The notes: generated by a model not told the origin, from the letters alone. Counted from the first letter of the stretch, positions 1 through 8,599 are shown. The stretch is DNA of 11,688 nucleotides from Leucogyrophana mollusca (GCA_021014945.1 MU266841.1:1-11688); one strand, 5' to 3'. Translations and numbers: made by a program.

Positions 1-23
1 TGGAGCGGGATGATGGCAGACAT
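1..23 (-). CDS. Possible 5' end of a minus-strand gene leaving the window
   Basis: The reverse strand has an ATG at 23-21 followed by an open frame reading M-S-A-I-I-P-L up to the window edge. The reverse-strand sequence upstream of it (24 to about 120) is pyrimidine-rich and lacks long open frames, as expected of a fungal 5' leader or promoter. Only seven codons are visible, so neither the product nor the reality of the gene can be judged. It is recorded only because it would explain the non-coding look of the next 200 bases. Confidence 0.2.
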
Positions 24-837
24 AGCGGATATGCGGTGGGCGTCAAGTGATGTCGGGATGTGGTAAACGTGATTGTAACGAGTGTGATAGCGGGCGTCTG
101 AATGTGATAGGTGGTGGGGAAAATGAAAAAGACGCGCGTCTGCAAATAATCGTTTGTGTTACGTGATTGCCGTGATGAATGCCGGTGTGGTGCGATAAGA
201 CGAATTGAGCGAGTGGAGATCATCCGAATTGGGAATTATTGAGTGAAGGATCGTCCTGTGCTGCATTTGGCATCGTATATTCGTCAATATTCAATGTTCT
301 CGCTACCAAACACTTTTGGTGCGTGACAACGGTATATGGGGACATGCACCGGTTAGGGCTTTCTGGGCTTCTGTTATTAGATTCCCCGTGCGGTTTAGCG
401 TTGACAGCGAGGAGTGGTGCACATTGCAGGAATAGTTATAGCATTGAATCTGCGCTGGTTGGTTATGTTGACATCAAATGGATACGGTGTACGGTGACTG
501 GATCGTCCCGGCGTTGCCATCCTGCAGCTGGGAAGGCCGTCTCGGAGACCCAATTTTCGACATCGCCCATCGGGGCGGCATGGGGCACATCCGTGCAAAA
601 CGCCCAACCCCGGCTAAGATCAGGGAAGTTATGGAGCTTTCCGATTGGTGGATTTGTCGGTTATGATTGAGTCGGTGCTCGAGACGGCTGAGCTATCACC
701 GTAGATAAACCTAGAATAGAGAGCCAATCCTGGCAGATACAAGTCCGGTCATCAGTTGTCAAATCCTCGGCCATGTCACTGTGTTGGGGCTATGCAGCAT
801 CATGAAATGGCCAATTTGGATGGCTCTGTCGGCCTAA
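24..837. other. Left flank, no convincing gene
   Basis: About 0.8 kb of single-copy-looking sequence lies left of the transposon. Open frames exist on both strands (for example 239-670 plus and 607-395 minus), but they overlap each other, are rich in Cys, Ser and Arg, lack any family resemblance and have no good start context. The first 200 bases are rich in GTGAT words and include the perfect 10-bp palindrome GACGCGCGTC at 131-140. That could be a regulatory site for a minus-strand gene starting near 23. Nothing else is supported. Confidence 0.4.
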
Positions 838-875
838 CATCAGGAAAACCACAAGTTTCTTAAAATGGACTTAGA
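838..875 (+). repeat. Left terminal inverted repeat
   Basis: This 38-bp sequence starts CATCAGGAAAACCACAAGTT and matches the reverse complement of 8120-8157 at 36 of 38 positions. The mismatches are at positions 21 (T versus G) and 31 (G versus A). It already includes two TTAAG-like motifs, CTTAA and CTTAG, which continue into the subterminal region. Confidence 0.93.
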
Positions 876-1025
876 TGAACTTAAAGCGCACTGACCGCAT
901 CAAGATCGTCAAGTTCATTAAGCTGCCGTCTAAGTTTGGAATCATACTTAAGATGTTCCTTAATCACTTTAATGAAATTGCACCAAATAGCGCTATGATA
1001 AGACACGTATTAAGACGAATCTAAG
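859..1025. repeat. Left subterminal region with TTAAG-like motif cluster
   Basis: About ten copies of CTTAA, TTAAG, CTAAG or CTTAG occur here, for example at 859-863, 880-884, 918-922, 930-934, 947-952, 959-963, 1010-1014 and 1021-1025. They are spaced roughly 10-50 bp apart. The inner edge TAAGACGAATCTAAG (1011-1025) recurs inverted, with one extra A, at 7944-7959 near the other end. In CACTA elements such subterminal arrays are binding sites for an element-encoded protein; that function is inferred here. Confidence 0.75.
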
Positions 1026-1083
1026 CCATGTCATAAAACTGGTAAGTAACACTAAGGATGGTGGAGAGAATGAGGTCGAGTAG

Positions 1084-4000
1084 CTAAGACGCTATTTCGA
1101 AGGCATGGTGATCTGCAAACTTGTTGACATAGAAGCCTCGATAAGCGTCCAGTGAATTGTGATATGTGATGTCCTTGGGCACACTTTGGTCACCAAAGAT
1201 AGGCAATAGATGGGCGGCTCGAAAAATCGAATCAATGTGAATGATTGAGATTTCCCGAGCCCCTTCTTCGTCAAATGACGGGCGCACCATCCACATGCCT
1301 GTGTCTTGGTCAGGTCGGGTGCCGATCACCTTGAACCAATGTACGAGAGCGCAGGGGTATGTGGTTTTCTTGTAAGGGAACGAAAAGAAACAAAGGACAC
1401 GTGCAATGTCCATCTCGTTGATGCCATCAGTAGTGTTGTCGGTGTTGACAAATACGCAGTCGTAGCGACCGGAATCTTGTCGCCACCTGGGTGCAGCACG
1501 GATATGTTCGCGCCGCATTCCACTGATACCGCTTGCGTCACTGGGTGCAAAGAACGTCGATACTGCAGAATTGAACACGTCAATACGACCGGTGTAGCTG
1601 GGACAATTGCGGAGAGGAACGTCGGCCGCCGAATGAGTGTCATCCGCATATAATTGGTCATAGAGAAAGAGTCGAAGGAGTAGTGGAAAATTGGGTACAT
1701 TGAGTTCCGTAGCGAGGGCGGATACCGTTCGAGCGCGTTTGCGCTCTATAGGAGTGTTAAAAGGCAGTGATCATAGATAGAAGGCCTTACTTACGGACTG
1801 TTTGAGCTAGCTTTACGTCGCAAAGCGCCTCTGTACTGTCCACCGCACCATCATCATCAGCATTGTCCTGGGATGGCTCTATGGAGCGCACAACAGCACC
1901 GGTACCACGACCCTCACCGTCCCCGCCAGCAATGTCCCCATCAGCACTGTCCCCATCGGCATCGTCCCTGTCAGCACCGTCCCCGTCGGTACCATCGTCA
2001 TCGACGTCGTTCCGGTCGTGGCTGGCTTGCCCCTCGGCGTCGTTTGTATCGTCCTCGGATTGCGCATCAATATCCATGGCATCTGGGTCATGAGGACCGT
2101 CCTCCGTTTGTGCGGCTGTGATTTTAGCTCGACTGAGGTCCCTTAGTTGATAGAACACAATATACGCACCAAAATACTTTGCATAACTAATAGCACAAGG
2201 TCCATCCAACATGCCGCGAGCAGTAAAGTCCGCCCTCGACGCTGCTATCTTGTCCAACCTCTGGTTTGTGAGCAGCATTTGCCCGAGAGCGTTATATCTG
2301 TTTGAGCGCCTCCAAGGTTCTTTCACCGCCTTGATGTGCTTTGATTCAGTGATCGAAGAACAAAGTCCATTGGGGGCGCCGAACATACGAATGAGCATGC
2401 AGTAGTGGTGAAGGGCGTGTTGGCGGGGTAGTGAGAAGTCGGAACGAACACCAGAGGTAATGAAGATTTCGCGGTACTTATGGAAGCGCTGCAGCGCATT
2501 TTCGAGGTCTTTGAGTGTGTCGTCCGTTATTATGTCGTGGCGTGCGATGTAACAGAATTCGAGGAAAGCACGAAGAGCGCGGACCATATCCGGAGGCACG
2601 TAACCCTCAATTGCTGGCAGATATACCTAAGAAAACTGTCAGTAATTTGACGAAGCTCCGGGAATGTGTTTACCTTCATTAATGCCTTGGAATCGTCGCC
2701 TGTCCACTGCAAAAAACCACGACCTTGATAAAAACGCCGAAGACCCGTAAAGTATGGCGCAGCAGCAATCCTGCAAGACGTAAGTTTCGGTGCACCGATA
2801 TGGTATAATTGAAAGGCAAACCTTCTGTCAATGTCATCCAAAATTCGTTTCGCTAACCTGCCGCCGTGTGTTTGTTCGAGATATTGTTCCACCCAGCTAA
2901 CCAAGTGATCCTTGAACGTTCCTTTAATGACTTGATGGAGTAAATCGGGCGCCAGCAATTCGTGGATGTCGGCGCGGGGGAAGTCATTGGTGAAGGGCTA
3001 AAGACGTCTTATGAGTAGCACGACACATTATGTAGCTTGGGGACTTACAACAATCTCGCCAATAATACCCCATTCATCCCATAACGTCCCAAAATCAACT
3101 TCCTCTACAAGGGCGTCAACCAATTCACGTGTCCGTAATTCTCCTCCGTGTTCGAGATCCGACGGGTGAGCGATACACCTGTGATATTAGCCAGGAAACA
3201 AGTAAACAAAGTAGTAATAGAATACATACTTTGCACACCACTCGCGAACAATGCCAGCGAGAACTACTTGTTCCTCGTAATCGGCGATATAAGGACCCAG
3301 GCCATAGATAACGCGCCGATAATGGCCGTCTGCACATCGTGTGACTTCGGGCGTTGTCATTGCCGGCTTCAATGTGTTGAGGATTCTGGAAAGGGATGTA
3401 TGCAGGAGTTGTTTCTTGAATTTTCGATAGCGTGAGTCGGATGAGTATTCCTTTGCCGCTGAATGCCAGTTTGAGCAACGAAAAAAAAGGAAAAATTTGA
3501 AATTTACTTTTGGGAATAGCAAGGAAACCAACAACCGCTACTGCGTTCCGATGGGCGCGGCGAGTGCTGTTGTGAACATTGCCGATTGATAAGTATAGAG
3601 GGTGATAGTCGTTCTGCCCTGTTGCTACGGAGACTGTAGTTTTGTCGCTGCCGAGTATCACTGGTACGAAAGCTGCACCATGAGTAAGCGGGTCTTCTGC
3701 AATTTGATCCTGATGCAAAGTGGGTCATAATTCGTAGAGCAATCAACTTAAATGAACGCCTACCGCTTGATCCCATGCCCAATCGCCTGACATGAAGTCT
3801 CGCCACCGACGTTTATGCGTTCCATCAGGCCGCTTTTCCCACTCACGATATGGGGCGTAGTCAATCGTGTCCTTAAAATCAGGCGTTGAAATCATATTCC
3901 GTACAACGTTGTGTGGGTCGCGGTAGAATATCTCGTAGTCTCCATCCATCCAGGGGGCATCAGTTCCATCTCTGTCGCCTGTGTAATTGATGGTAAACCT

Positions 4001-4611
4001 GTTCCATGGGACATCGCCAACCGGCGTCTGGTCGATTGTGTTGTGAAGGTCGACATGATCCGCGAAGGGAGGGTCATCGCCGTGAACCGCAAGGGACACG
4101 CCCCAAAGGTGGAGTAGCTCGTCAATATGACCAGCGGACATCTGGGTTTTGGTAAATAAGAACTCTGCGGTTTCAAATTCGAGGCGGCTGCGGTATGGGG
4201 TCCAATCATCGTGTCGCCTGGTCGTAAAAGGCGGTGGAGGTGCCCCCGGGTCGATGAAGTTCCCATCTTCATCACAGATGCGCCCTAGAGAAGATACGTA
4301 GTGAGTAGAAGGTAGGGAACATTTATTTAGAAATACTTACCGTCGAGTTCTATGTGATAGTCTCGAATGAAATGGTTTTGCGTGCGGTTGTTCCCCACGT
4401 CCGACGGTGGTGCGTCTCGGTCTGGGACTTCTTCTACGGCTGTCGGACGACCCTGTGGCATGCGAAAAGAGTGCTGATGAGCAGCACGCTTGTGTTGTGT
4501 GAGGGCGCCCTTGTTTTTGAAAAGTCGTTGACATCCGGGGTGCGCGCAAGGTATCCGGGCAATATTGAAGAGACGGCGAGTGGACTGGGTGCGGGCGGGG
4601 GACTGGGGCAT
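1084..4611 (-). CDS. Plavaka-type DDE transposase, 9 exons, 1039 aa, apparently intact
   Basis: This is the enzyme expected to cut and join the element's ends. My model has exons 4611-4341, 4284-3764, 3709-3508, 3458-3230, 3178-3049, 2997-2822, 2770-2674, 2626-1795 and 1745-1084. All introns are GT...AG, 47-56 nt, and the 3120-nt CDS stays in frame. Residues 22-45 form a C2H2 zinc finger (C-x4-C-x12-H-x4-H; C22, C27, H40, H45). The RNase H-like core has SDKTTVSVATGQ (D286), HELLAPDLLHQ (D469) and ITESKHIKAVKEPWRR (E636), which I take as the DDE triad. A catalytic-domain helical stretch is followed by an acidic linker (about 715-803) and a conserved C-terminal domain (about 820-1039) ending in FYVNKFADHHAFEIAS. 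The start at 4611 is the first ATG of the frame, with A at -3, and sits just before the zinc finger. One 45-nt stretch (2177-2133: GTATTT...CTCAG, in frame) could be an extra intron, giving 1024 aa. Family assignment is firm; catalytic residues are my reading. Confidence 0.93.
1919..1993 (-). repeat. 15-bp in-frame minisatellite coding an acidic Asp/Gly/Ala linker
   Basis: Five imperfect 15-bp units of the pattern GTCCCCATCRGCAYY (plus strand) lie in the eighth exon of the transposase, with more degenerate copies on both sides. Because the unit is a multiple of three, copy changes keep the frame. On the minus strand they encode repeats like DGDSA, DGDGA and DGDIA (about residues 755-780). The stretch separates the catalytic core from the C-terminal domain. 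Confidence 0.8.
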
Positions 4612-4825
4612 TTCGATAATGGAAAATGTTGCGTACGGGTCAGGAGGGCAATGCGGGCTGAATCAGTGGTCATGTGTTGATGAGTACCAAGTTTGCGTGG
4701 CTAGGTCGTGGGCATGTACTTCGAAAACACAAAAAAACAAAGTCAAACGTAGACCACAGCCTCGCGTCCCAGATTTTTCCTACCTTGCGCATCCTCCTAC
4801 ATTTCTCGCTCTTTTTTCTGCTTCA
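4612..4825. promoter_or_regulatory. Divergent (bidirectional) intergenic promoter of the transposon
   Basis: These 214 bp separate the start codons of the transposase (minus) and the accessory gene (plus), so both promoters and 5' leaders must lie here or overlap. The side next to the accessory gene is pyrimidine-rich (4771-4825), a common feature just upstream of fungal start codons. There is an A-rich run at 4729-4745. No clear TATA box is seen. The palindromic word TTGCGTACG at 4629-4637 recurs at 7923-7931, near the right subterminal region. Confidence 0.65.
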
Positions 4826-7343
4826 ATGGTTTCAACGAGGCCCGGAAATGCAAGCAAGCGTGTTGCCGAACCTGTGCTCGCCATGAAACGGAAACGACGC
4901 ACCAAGGCAGAAATGGAAGCTGACAGGCAGGCTGCCGAAGTGGAACGCCAGAGGACCGAGGACGAGAAGCAGGCAGGCCTTCAGCGGATTGCCGATATCC
5001 AAGGCAAGACGGCTATCCAACAGGTGAAGGCAGCTGCCAGTCGCACACCGAGACCAAGACCACGGTCTGTGGCCAAGGCAGGCAGCCCGTCGAAGTCCCG
5101 GCCAGGTAGTTCATCTACAGCCCAGCCTGCCAAGTCTAACGGTGCCGACGCAGAGGTGGAGGAGGAGTATGGTGTAGCCGGGAGTGATGTTGAAATGGCC
5201 ATGGAGGGCGAAGTCGTGGGGGATCCAGACGTCAATGGCGACAGAGAAGAGAGCGAGGAAGGGGAGAACGCAAAGAAGAAGAGAGCGTGGAAGACCACTC
5301 ACCGTGACGCTGTTGCTGCTCTCCGCGGCGATACTCCTAAGCAACAATCACATGTCAGTGATCATGCGGCTGATGCACGTGGAGTCGCTGGGAAAGGCAA
5401 GTTCATGTAGGCTTTTTTCTCTCACCCGCCATGTTTATCCTTACTGAGCCAACGCTATTCTTCTGGAACCGCATCAGTGAATGTACCGACAACGATGAAG
5501 ACAGCACCAAGAAGGCGTACATGGGTAGTGTCTCCAATTGGCTTTCGGCGGTCGGAAAATCAAAGCAAAAGTTACCTTCGACTCCCCGGAGCGTATCCAG
5601 CTCTTCAAATACTCGCCACTCAGCACTTTCGAAGCTTACCGCTACATCCAGGACCACCGCTCTCAGCTCCGTTCCGCCGCCTCCATCAACCCCTGTGAAC
5701 CCCCCCGAAGATGATGACGCCGGTCTCATGGACGACGATTTTGCTGAACACCAGGCAGCCCATGTGCTAGCAAACATGAGGAAGGCGCCATCGAAGGGGA
5801 AAGCCCCACAGGTAAGTTTCAATAGCGCCCTGAAAACTTGTGCCAGGACTTACCTATGTCAGGCCACCACAGATGTCCATGCCAAGTCCCCATCTTTGAC
5901 GCCTCCCCCTCCATCTCAATACGACCGGCCACCTTTCACTCAGAAGCCTAGTTCGTTTGACACCACTCCAAGCGTTCGCATCAAGCCAGAACCGGTCGAC
6001 GTTCCCACTGACATCGAGATCTCAGACTCGGACGAACCGGTCATCATCGAGGAGCCCAGCAAGCTAGTAAAGCCAGCTGCAAAGCGCACCACAAACATGG
6101 TTTGTTTAATCCCTCTAAAATTACTAACTAATCTGACCAGCTATCATACAGATGTCCGTGATTATAGTCGATGATGCGCCTCCCTCCAAGCGCGTGAAGA
6201 CAAAGGTAGCGGCGGACGCACAGATGTCTGGAGACAATCACCCAGTCGACACATCGAAGAGGCCAAAGTCCAATGCCGAATCATCAAGCAAAACAAAATA
6301 TACTAACGACGATCTCCCAGCTGGCTCCACGCTCAACGGCGCATGGCGTGGAGTCCTCATCCCAAGTTACGTGAAGTGGTACGGTAGTATGTATCATGCA
6401 TGGGGCGTGAAACCTGCGGAGGAATGCAAGATTCTACAACTTCACTGGGATACTGTTTATGCGGAGAGGATACCTGCGGTTGTGGAGGTGGATGGGCCCA
6501 TTCACTACGTGGTACGTGCCCTGTTTGCCCGCCTACGTGGTTGTTTGCGGCACTGAAAAAATCCCAGTCAAACCAAAGATTGATTGAATGGCGCAGCGGC
6601 CTCGCATCAGTGAGCCTTTCAATGGTCACTAGCCTCGTTGCTTCGGATCCGAAGTTCCAGGCGCCAGAGGGTCTACGCGAGCTCGGAAAGTTCTGGTTGA
6701 CCGACAAGCGCTATCTATTCAAGGATATTTCAGCAAAGGATAAATCAGTATGTGATCAGCTAATTCGAGTCGTTGTCCACTGACCGTTTGTATTATCAGC
6801 ACTACACTGGGATGTGGCAGTCAGCGTTCATTCTGCAAGTATTTGCGGCGCACTTGAACTATGTTCAGGGCGCTGTAGATGTGCCTGACCTGGAGGATCA
6901 CGACTACACCCCCAGGGCTGCCCTTGCACTGTCCGCGGCTGCAGTAAGTATTCATTCATTCATTCATTCATATTCCACTGTGGCCAAACTAAATACATGA
7001 ACAGCTTGAACGCGTTTTTACGCTTTTGACAGAAGATGCGATCACGTTCGAAGTGATCACGCCCAAGAAGATGAAGAAGAAAAATGCAAGCAGCACACGC
7101 AAGAAACCAAACTGGAAGGCAACCATCCGCAACGGCGAAGCCTTCTCTGCCCAGCGTTGGGCCCGCGATACCGAACGCCTGTTGAAGGCCACGAAGCATA
7201 TCCCTGCTGATGCTTGGGAAATCATCATCGCTGGAGCACAGAAGTTCGCCAAGGAGGCATTGAACAAAGACAACGACAACGACGAGAGCAGCGATAGTGA
7301 CGAGGATGATGATGACTACACCGATCTCTACGCTTTTCGGTGA
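4826..7343 (+). CDS. Transposon accessory protein, about 724 aa, 7 exons, SUMO-related motifs
   Basis: I recognise this as the unnamed basidiomycete protein often found beside Plavaka transposases; its function is unknown to me. Exons: 4826-5406, 5478-5811, 5863-6099, 6152-6511, 6568-6747, 6800-6943, 7005-7343; introns are 51-71 nt and the sum is 725 codons with stop. The first intron is the weakest (donor GTAGGC at 5407; GTTCAT at 5401 also keeps frame). The N-terminus (MVSTRP...) has a basic signal KRKRR (21-25), a charged probable coiled coil (about 27-70), and acidic and basic patches. The middle holds IKPE (345-348, a SUMO-acceptor pattern), IEISDSDE (356-363), PVIIEE (364-369) and SVIIVDD (386-392), all resembling SUMO-interaction motifs, then the basic SKRVKTK. 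A globular C-terminal domain (about 433-690, with WRGVLIPSYVKWYG and EWRSGLAS) precedes an acidic tail. Likely nuclear. A DNA-binding partner of the transposase, like TNPA of plant CACTA elements, is a hypothesis. Confidence 0.88.
6951..6970 (+). repeat. TTCA tetranucleotide microsatellite in an intron
   Basis: Five perfect TTCA units lie inside the sixth intron (6944-7004) of the accessory gene, just after its GTAAGT donor. They make this intron slightly longer (61 nt) than most of its neighbours. Copy number is likely variable between copies of the element. Confidence 0.85.
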
Positions 7344-7679
7344 ATATCTGTGAGCTTCTTTCTATTTTCTGCATCATTCAATTATTGACCGCCTACATTT
7401 TCTCGACGCTCCAAGGATCTCACTCCTATTCCCCCCGCCGTCGTTCATGACATGCGAGTCCCGTCCCACTCTCCCGTTCAATCCACCGTCTCCCATCGAC
7501 TCAACACTCCCTTCTGTCCCGGTACCCGTTCACGCTGTCCACCCATGCAATATCCAGCTCCCTTCCCGCGTTTCTCTCATGACACAGCCCCACCGACCCC
7601 ACCACCCTTCTTGATGCAGTCCTCACGTTCGACCGACCAGCAATGCCACTTGAACACGCTCTCGTAGAGCAGCCTGGTG
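7344..7679 (+). other. Pyrimidine-rich non-coding stretch after the accessory gene
   Basis: This follows the TGA of the accessory gene and probably holds its 3' untranslated region. The plus strand is very rich in C and T from about 7350 to 7640. The open frame at 7452-7667 is rich in Pro and Ser, as any C-rich DNA would produce, and resembles no family I know. No clear AATAAA signal is seen. Confidence 0.4.
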
Positions 7680-7792
7680 CCGATGAAAGGGCTTGTCCAC
7701 GAGGCATTGTCCAGCCGCGCACATCAGGCAGTGTCTTATGGACAGCGCTCTGCTATTTCGAGGCAATCCGCACAAAGGTCCCGGAACTTGTC
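7680..7792 (+). pseudogene. Decayed fragment resembling a Pcl/Pho80-type cyclin
   Basis: The frame through 7718-7792 reads RTSGSVLWTALCYFEAIR followed by TKVPELV. This strongly recalls the start of the cyclin fold in fungal Pcl-type (Pho80-like) cyclins, where a similar RTSGSVLQTALCYLEAIR-type segment occurs. Upstream, a different frame (to about 7718) gives EALSSR, which would fit the residues expected just before it, so a frameshift near 7718 is likely. The rest of a cyclin is not present in the following 130 bases. This is therefore either a captured host-gene fragment inside the transposon or a chance resemblance. The family assignment comes from memory and was not searched. Confidence 0.45.
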
Positions 7793-7943
7793 AACTTGGT
7801 CTTGCCGGGGTCTGGTTTTTCATTACTGTTCTCTGTTTTCCATCTCACCCTCCCCCGTTACATCTCTCTTAATTCCATCTTGACGTACATCTTTTCTGTC
7901 TTACAATGCTCTTAAACGTGTCTTGCGTACGCTTTACACCACC
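7793..7943. other. Non-coding stretch before the right subterminal repeats
   Basis: CT-rich on the plus strand (7815-7905), with no recognisable gene. The nine-base palindrome-containing word TTGCGTACG at 7923-7931 matches 4629-4637 in the divergent promoter. Continuing the frame of the cyclin-like fragment gives hydrophobic, low-information sequence ending at 7915. Confidence 0.35.
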
Positions 7944-8119
7944 CTTAGATTTCGTCTTATGGACATCTTAGTGAATTTGGCTTGTTGCTTGAAATTTGAC
8001 TTGGACGTTAAATTAAGCTGATTTTAAGCTCGCCGTAAGCCAAATCTCGAAGAACCCATGACTTAGTAAAAAAACTCCTGCTTAAACCGTCTTAACGGAA
8101 AATTTTCGATTCAAGAGTC
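7944..8119. repeat. Right subterminal region with TTAAG-like motif cluster
   Basis: Read from the right end inward on the reverse strand, this holds GTTAAG, TTTAAG, ACTAAG, CTTACG, GCTTAA (twice), CTAAG and ATAAG motifs, mirroring the left subterminal region. Its inner border TAAGACGAAATCTAAG (reverse strand of 7944-7959) is nearly the same as 1011-1025. The sequence is AT-rich compared with the rest of the element and has no open frame of note. Confidence 0.75.
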
Positions 8120-8157
8120 TCTAAGTTCATTTTAAGCAACTTGTGGTTTTCCTGATG
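8120..8157 (-). repeat. Right terminal inverted repeat
   Basis: This is the reverse-complement partner of 838-875, 36/38 identical. Read outward on the plus strand it ends in ACTTGTGGTTTTCCTGATG. The match stops at 8157: beyond it 8158-8160 (AAT) does not pair with 835-837 (TAA) as an inverted repeat, so 8157 is the outermost possible end. Confidence 0.93.
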
Positions 8158-8323
8158 AATCGGGCGATTCGTACTTCGCACTCACTGGAAGTTCAACCAC
8201 ACCGCAGCGCTCGCTGACATCACCACGACACGCGCCGCCAAACACGATCTCATGTAGGGCGGTATTGTCTTCGGAATATAGATGATGCCAAATCGCAGGT
8301 TCATCCTTCACAAACATCAACAT
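8158..8323 (-). other. Short open frame abutting the right end of the transposon
   Basis: On the minus strand a frame opens at 8323 (MLMFVKDEPAIWHHLYSED...) and runs 55 codons to the transposon boundary, where it continues a few codons into the inverted repeat. Its composition looks more protein-like than most frames here, so it may be the remnant of an exon interrupted by the insertion. I do not recognise it. Joining it directly to the left flank (837 downward) gives a stop at once if a 2-bp duplication is removed, so continuity is not supported. Confidence 0.2.
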
Positions 8324-8599
8324 GTGGCTTTCGGTGGATGCTCAAATCACATTCAAACACGAACTTGGTCTTATTGTTCCCCACCGACCATGATCGGACA
8401 ACAGGCGCTCAGAAGCCATGGCTATTGCGAATTCATGGCCGCGATGGGTTGAAAGAACCACCCATGTGCAATTTTGGGCCAGCCTCATGTTGGTCGGAAG
8501 CGCCTCATGACAGATAGCTGCAACTGAACGCCTCTATGATTCTGATAGATAATCGAAAGAGCTCGGGCCCGTTTATTTCCCTTGACTGGTTAAACCACC
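8324..8599. promoter_or_regulatory. Upstream region of the ankyrin gene
   Basis: No gene is seen here. This is the proximal upstream region of the gene starting at 8600, so its promoter presumably lies here. The transposon end is only 442 bp from that start codon, and any elements further upstream have been pushed away by 7.3 kb. No TATA box or other site could be assigned with confidence. Confidence 0.35.

Larger units (their letters stand above)
838..8157. mobile_element. Complete Plavaka-type (CACTA/EnSpm-related) DNA transposon with two intact genes
   Basis: The ends are 38-bp inverted repeats (838-875 and 8120-8157) beginning CATCAGGAAAACCACAAGTT, with two mismatches. Next to each lie 190-215 bp rich in TTAAG-like motifs, as is usual for CACTA-like elements. 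The interior carries a Plavaka transposase on the minus strand and an accessory gene on the plus strand, starting head-to-head. Both reconstruct as full reading frames through many introns, so the copy looks intact and recent. The target duplication is uncertain. Two A residues flank the outermost matching base on both sides (836-837 and 8158-8159), but no 3-bp duplication as in plant CACTA elements is visible, and the exact terminus could be one to three bases further in. Assignment to Plavaka rests on the transposase; the extent rests on the inverted repeats. Confidence 0.9.

Noticed and set aside
239..670. 143-codon plus-strand open frame in the left flank
   Set aside because: It has no ATG at its start, is rich in Cys, Ser and Arg, resembles no family and is overlapped by frames on the other strand.
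1306..1700. Open frames on both strands overlapping the last transposase exon
   Set aside because: They are other-frame readings of the conserved transposase C-terminal domain.
1863..2121. Plus-strand Pro/Ser-rich and His/Arg-rich frames
   Set aside because: They are shadows of the 15-bp minisatellite coding the acidic linker on the minus strand.
4434..4673. Alternative upstream minus-strand start for the transposase
   Set aside because: It lies in a different frame from the zinc finger; the in-frame first ATG is at 4611.
4354..4680. Plus-strand frame across the zinc-finger exon
   Set aside because: It is antisense to the conserved C2H2 finger and has no coding features of its own.
4565..4825. 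Upstream extension of the accessory gene frame
   Set aside because: It would overlap the transposase first exon on the other strand; the family-typical MVSTRP start is at 4826.
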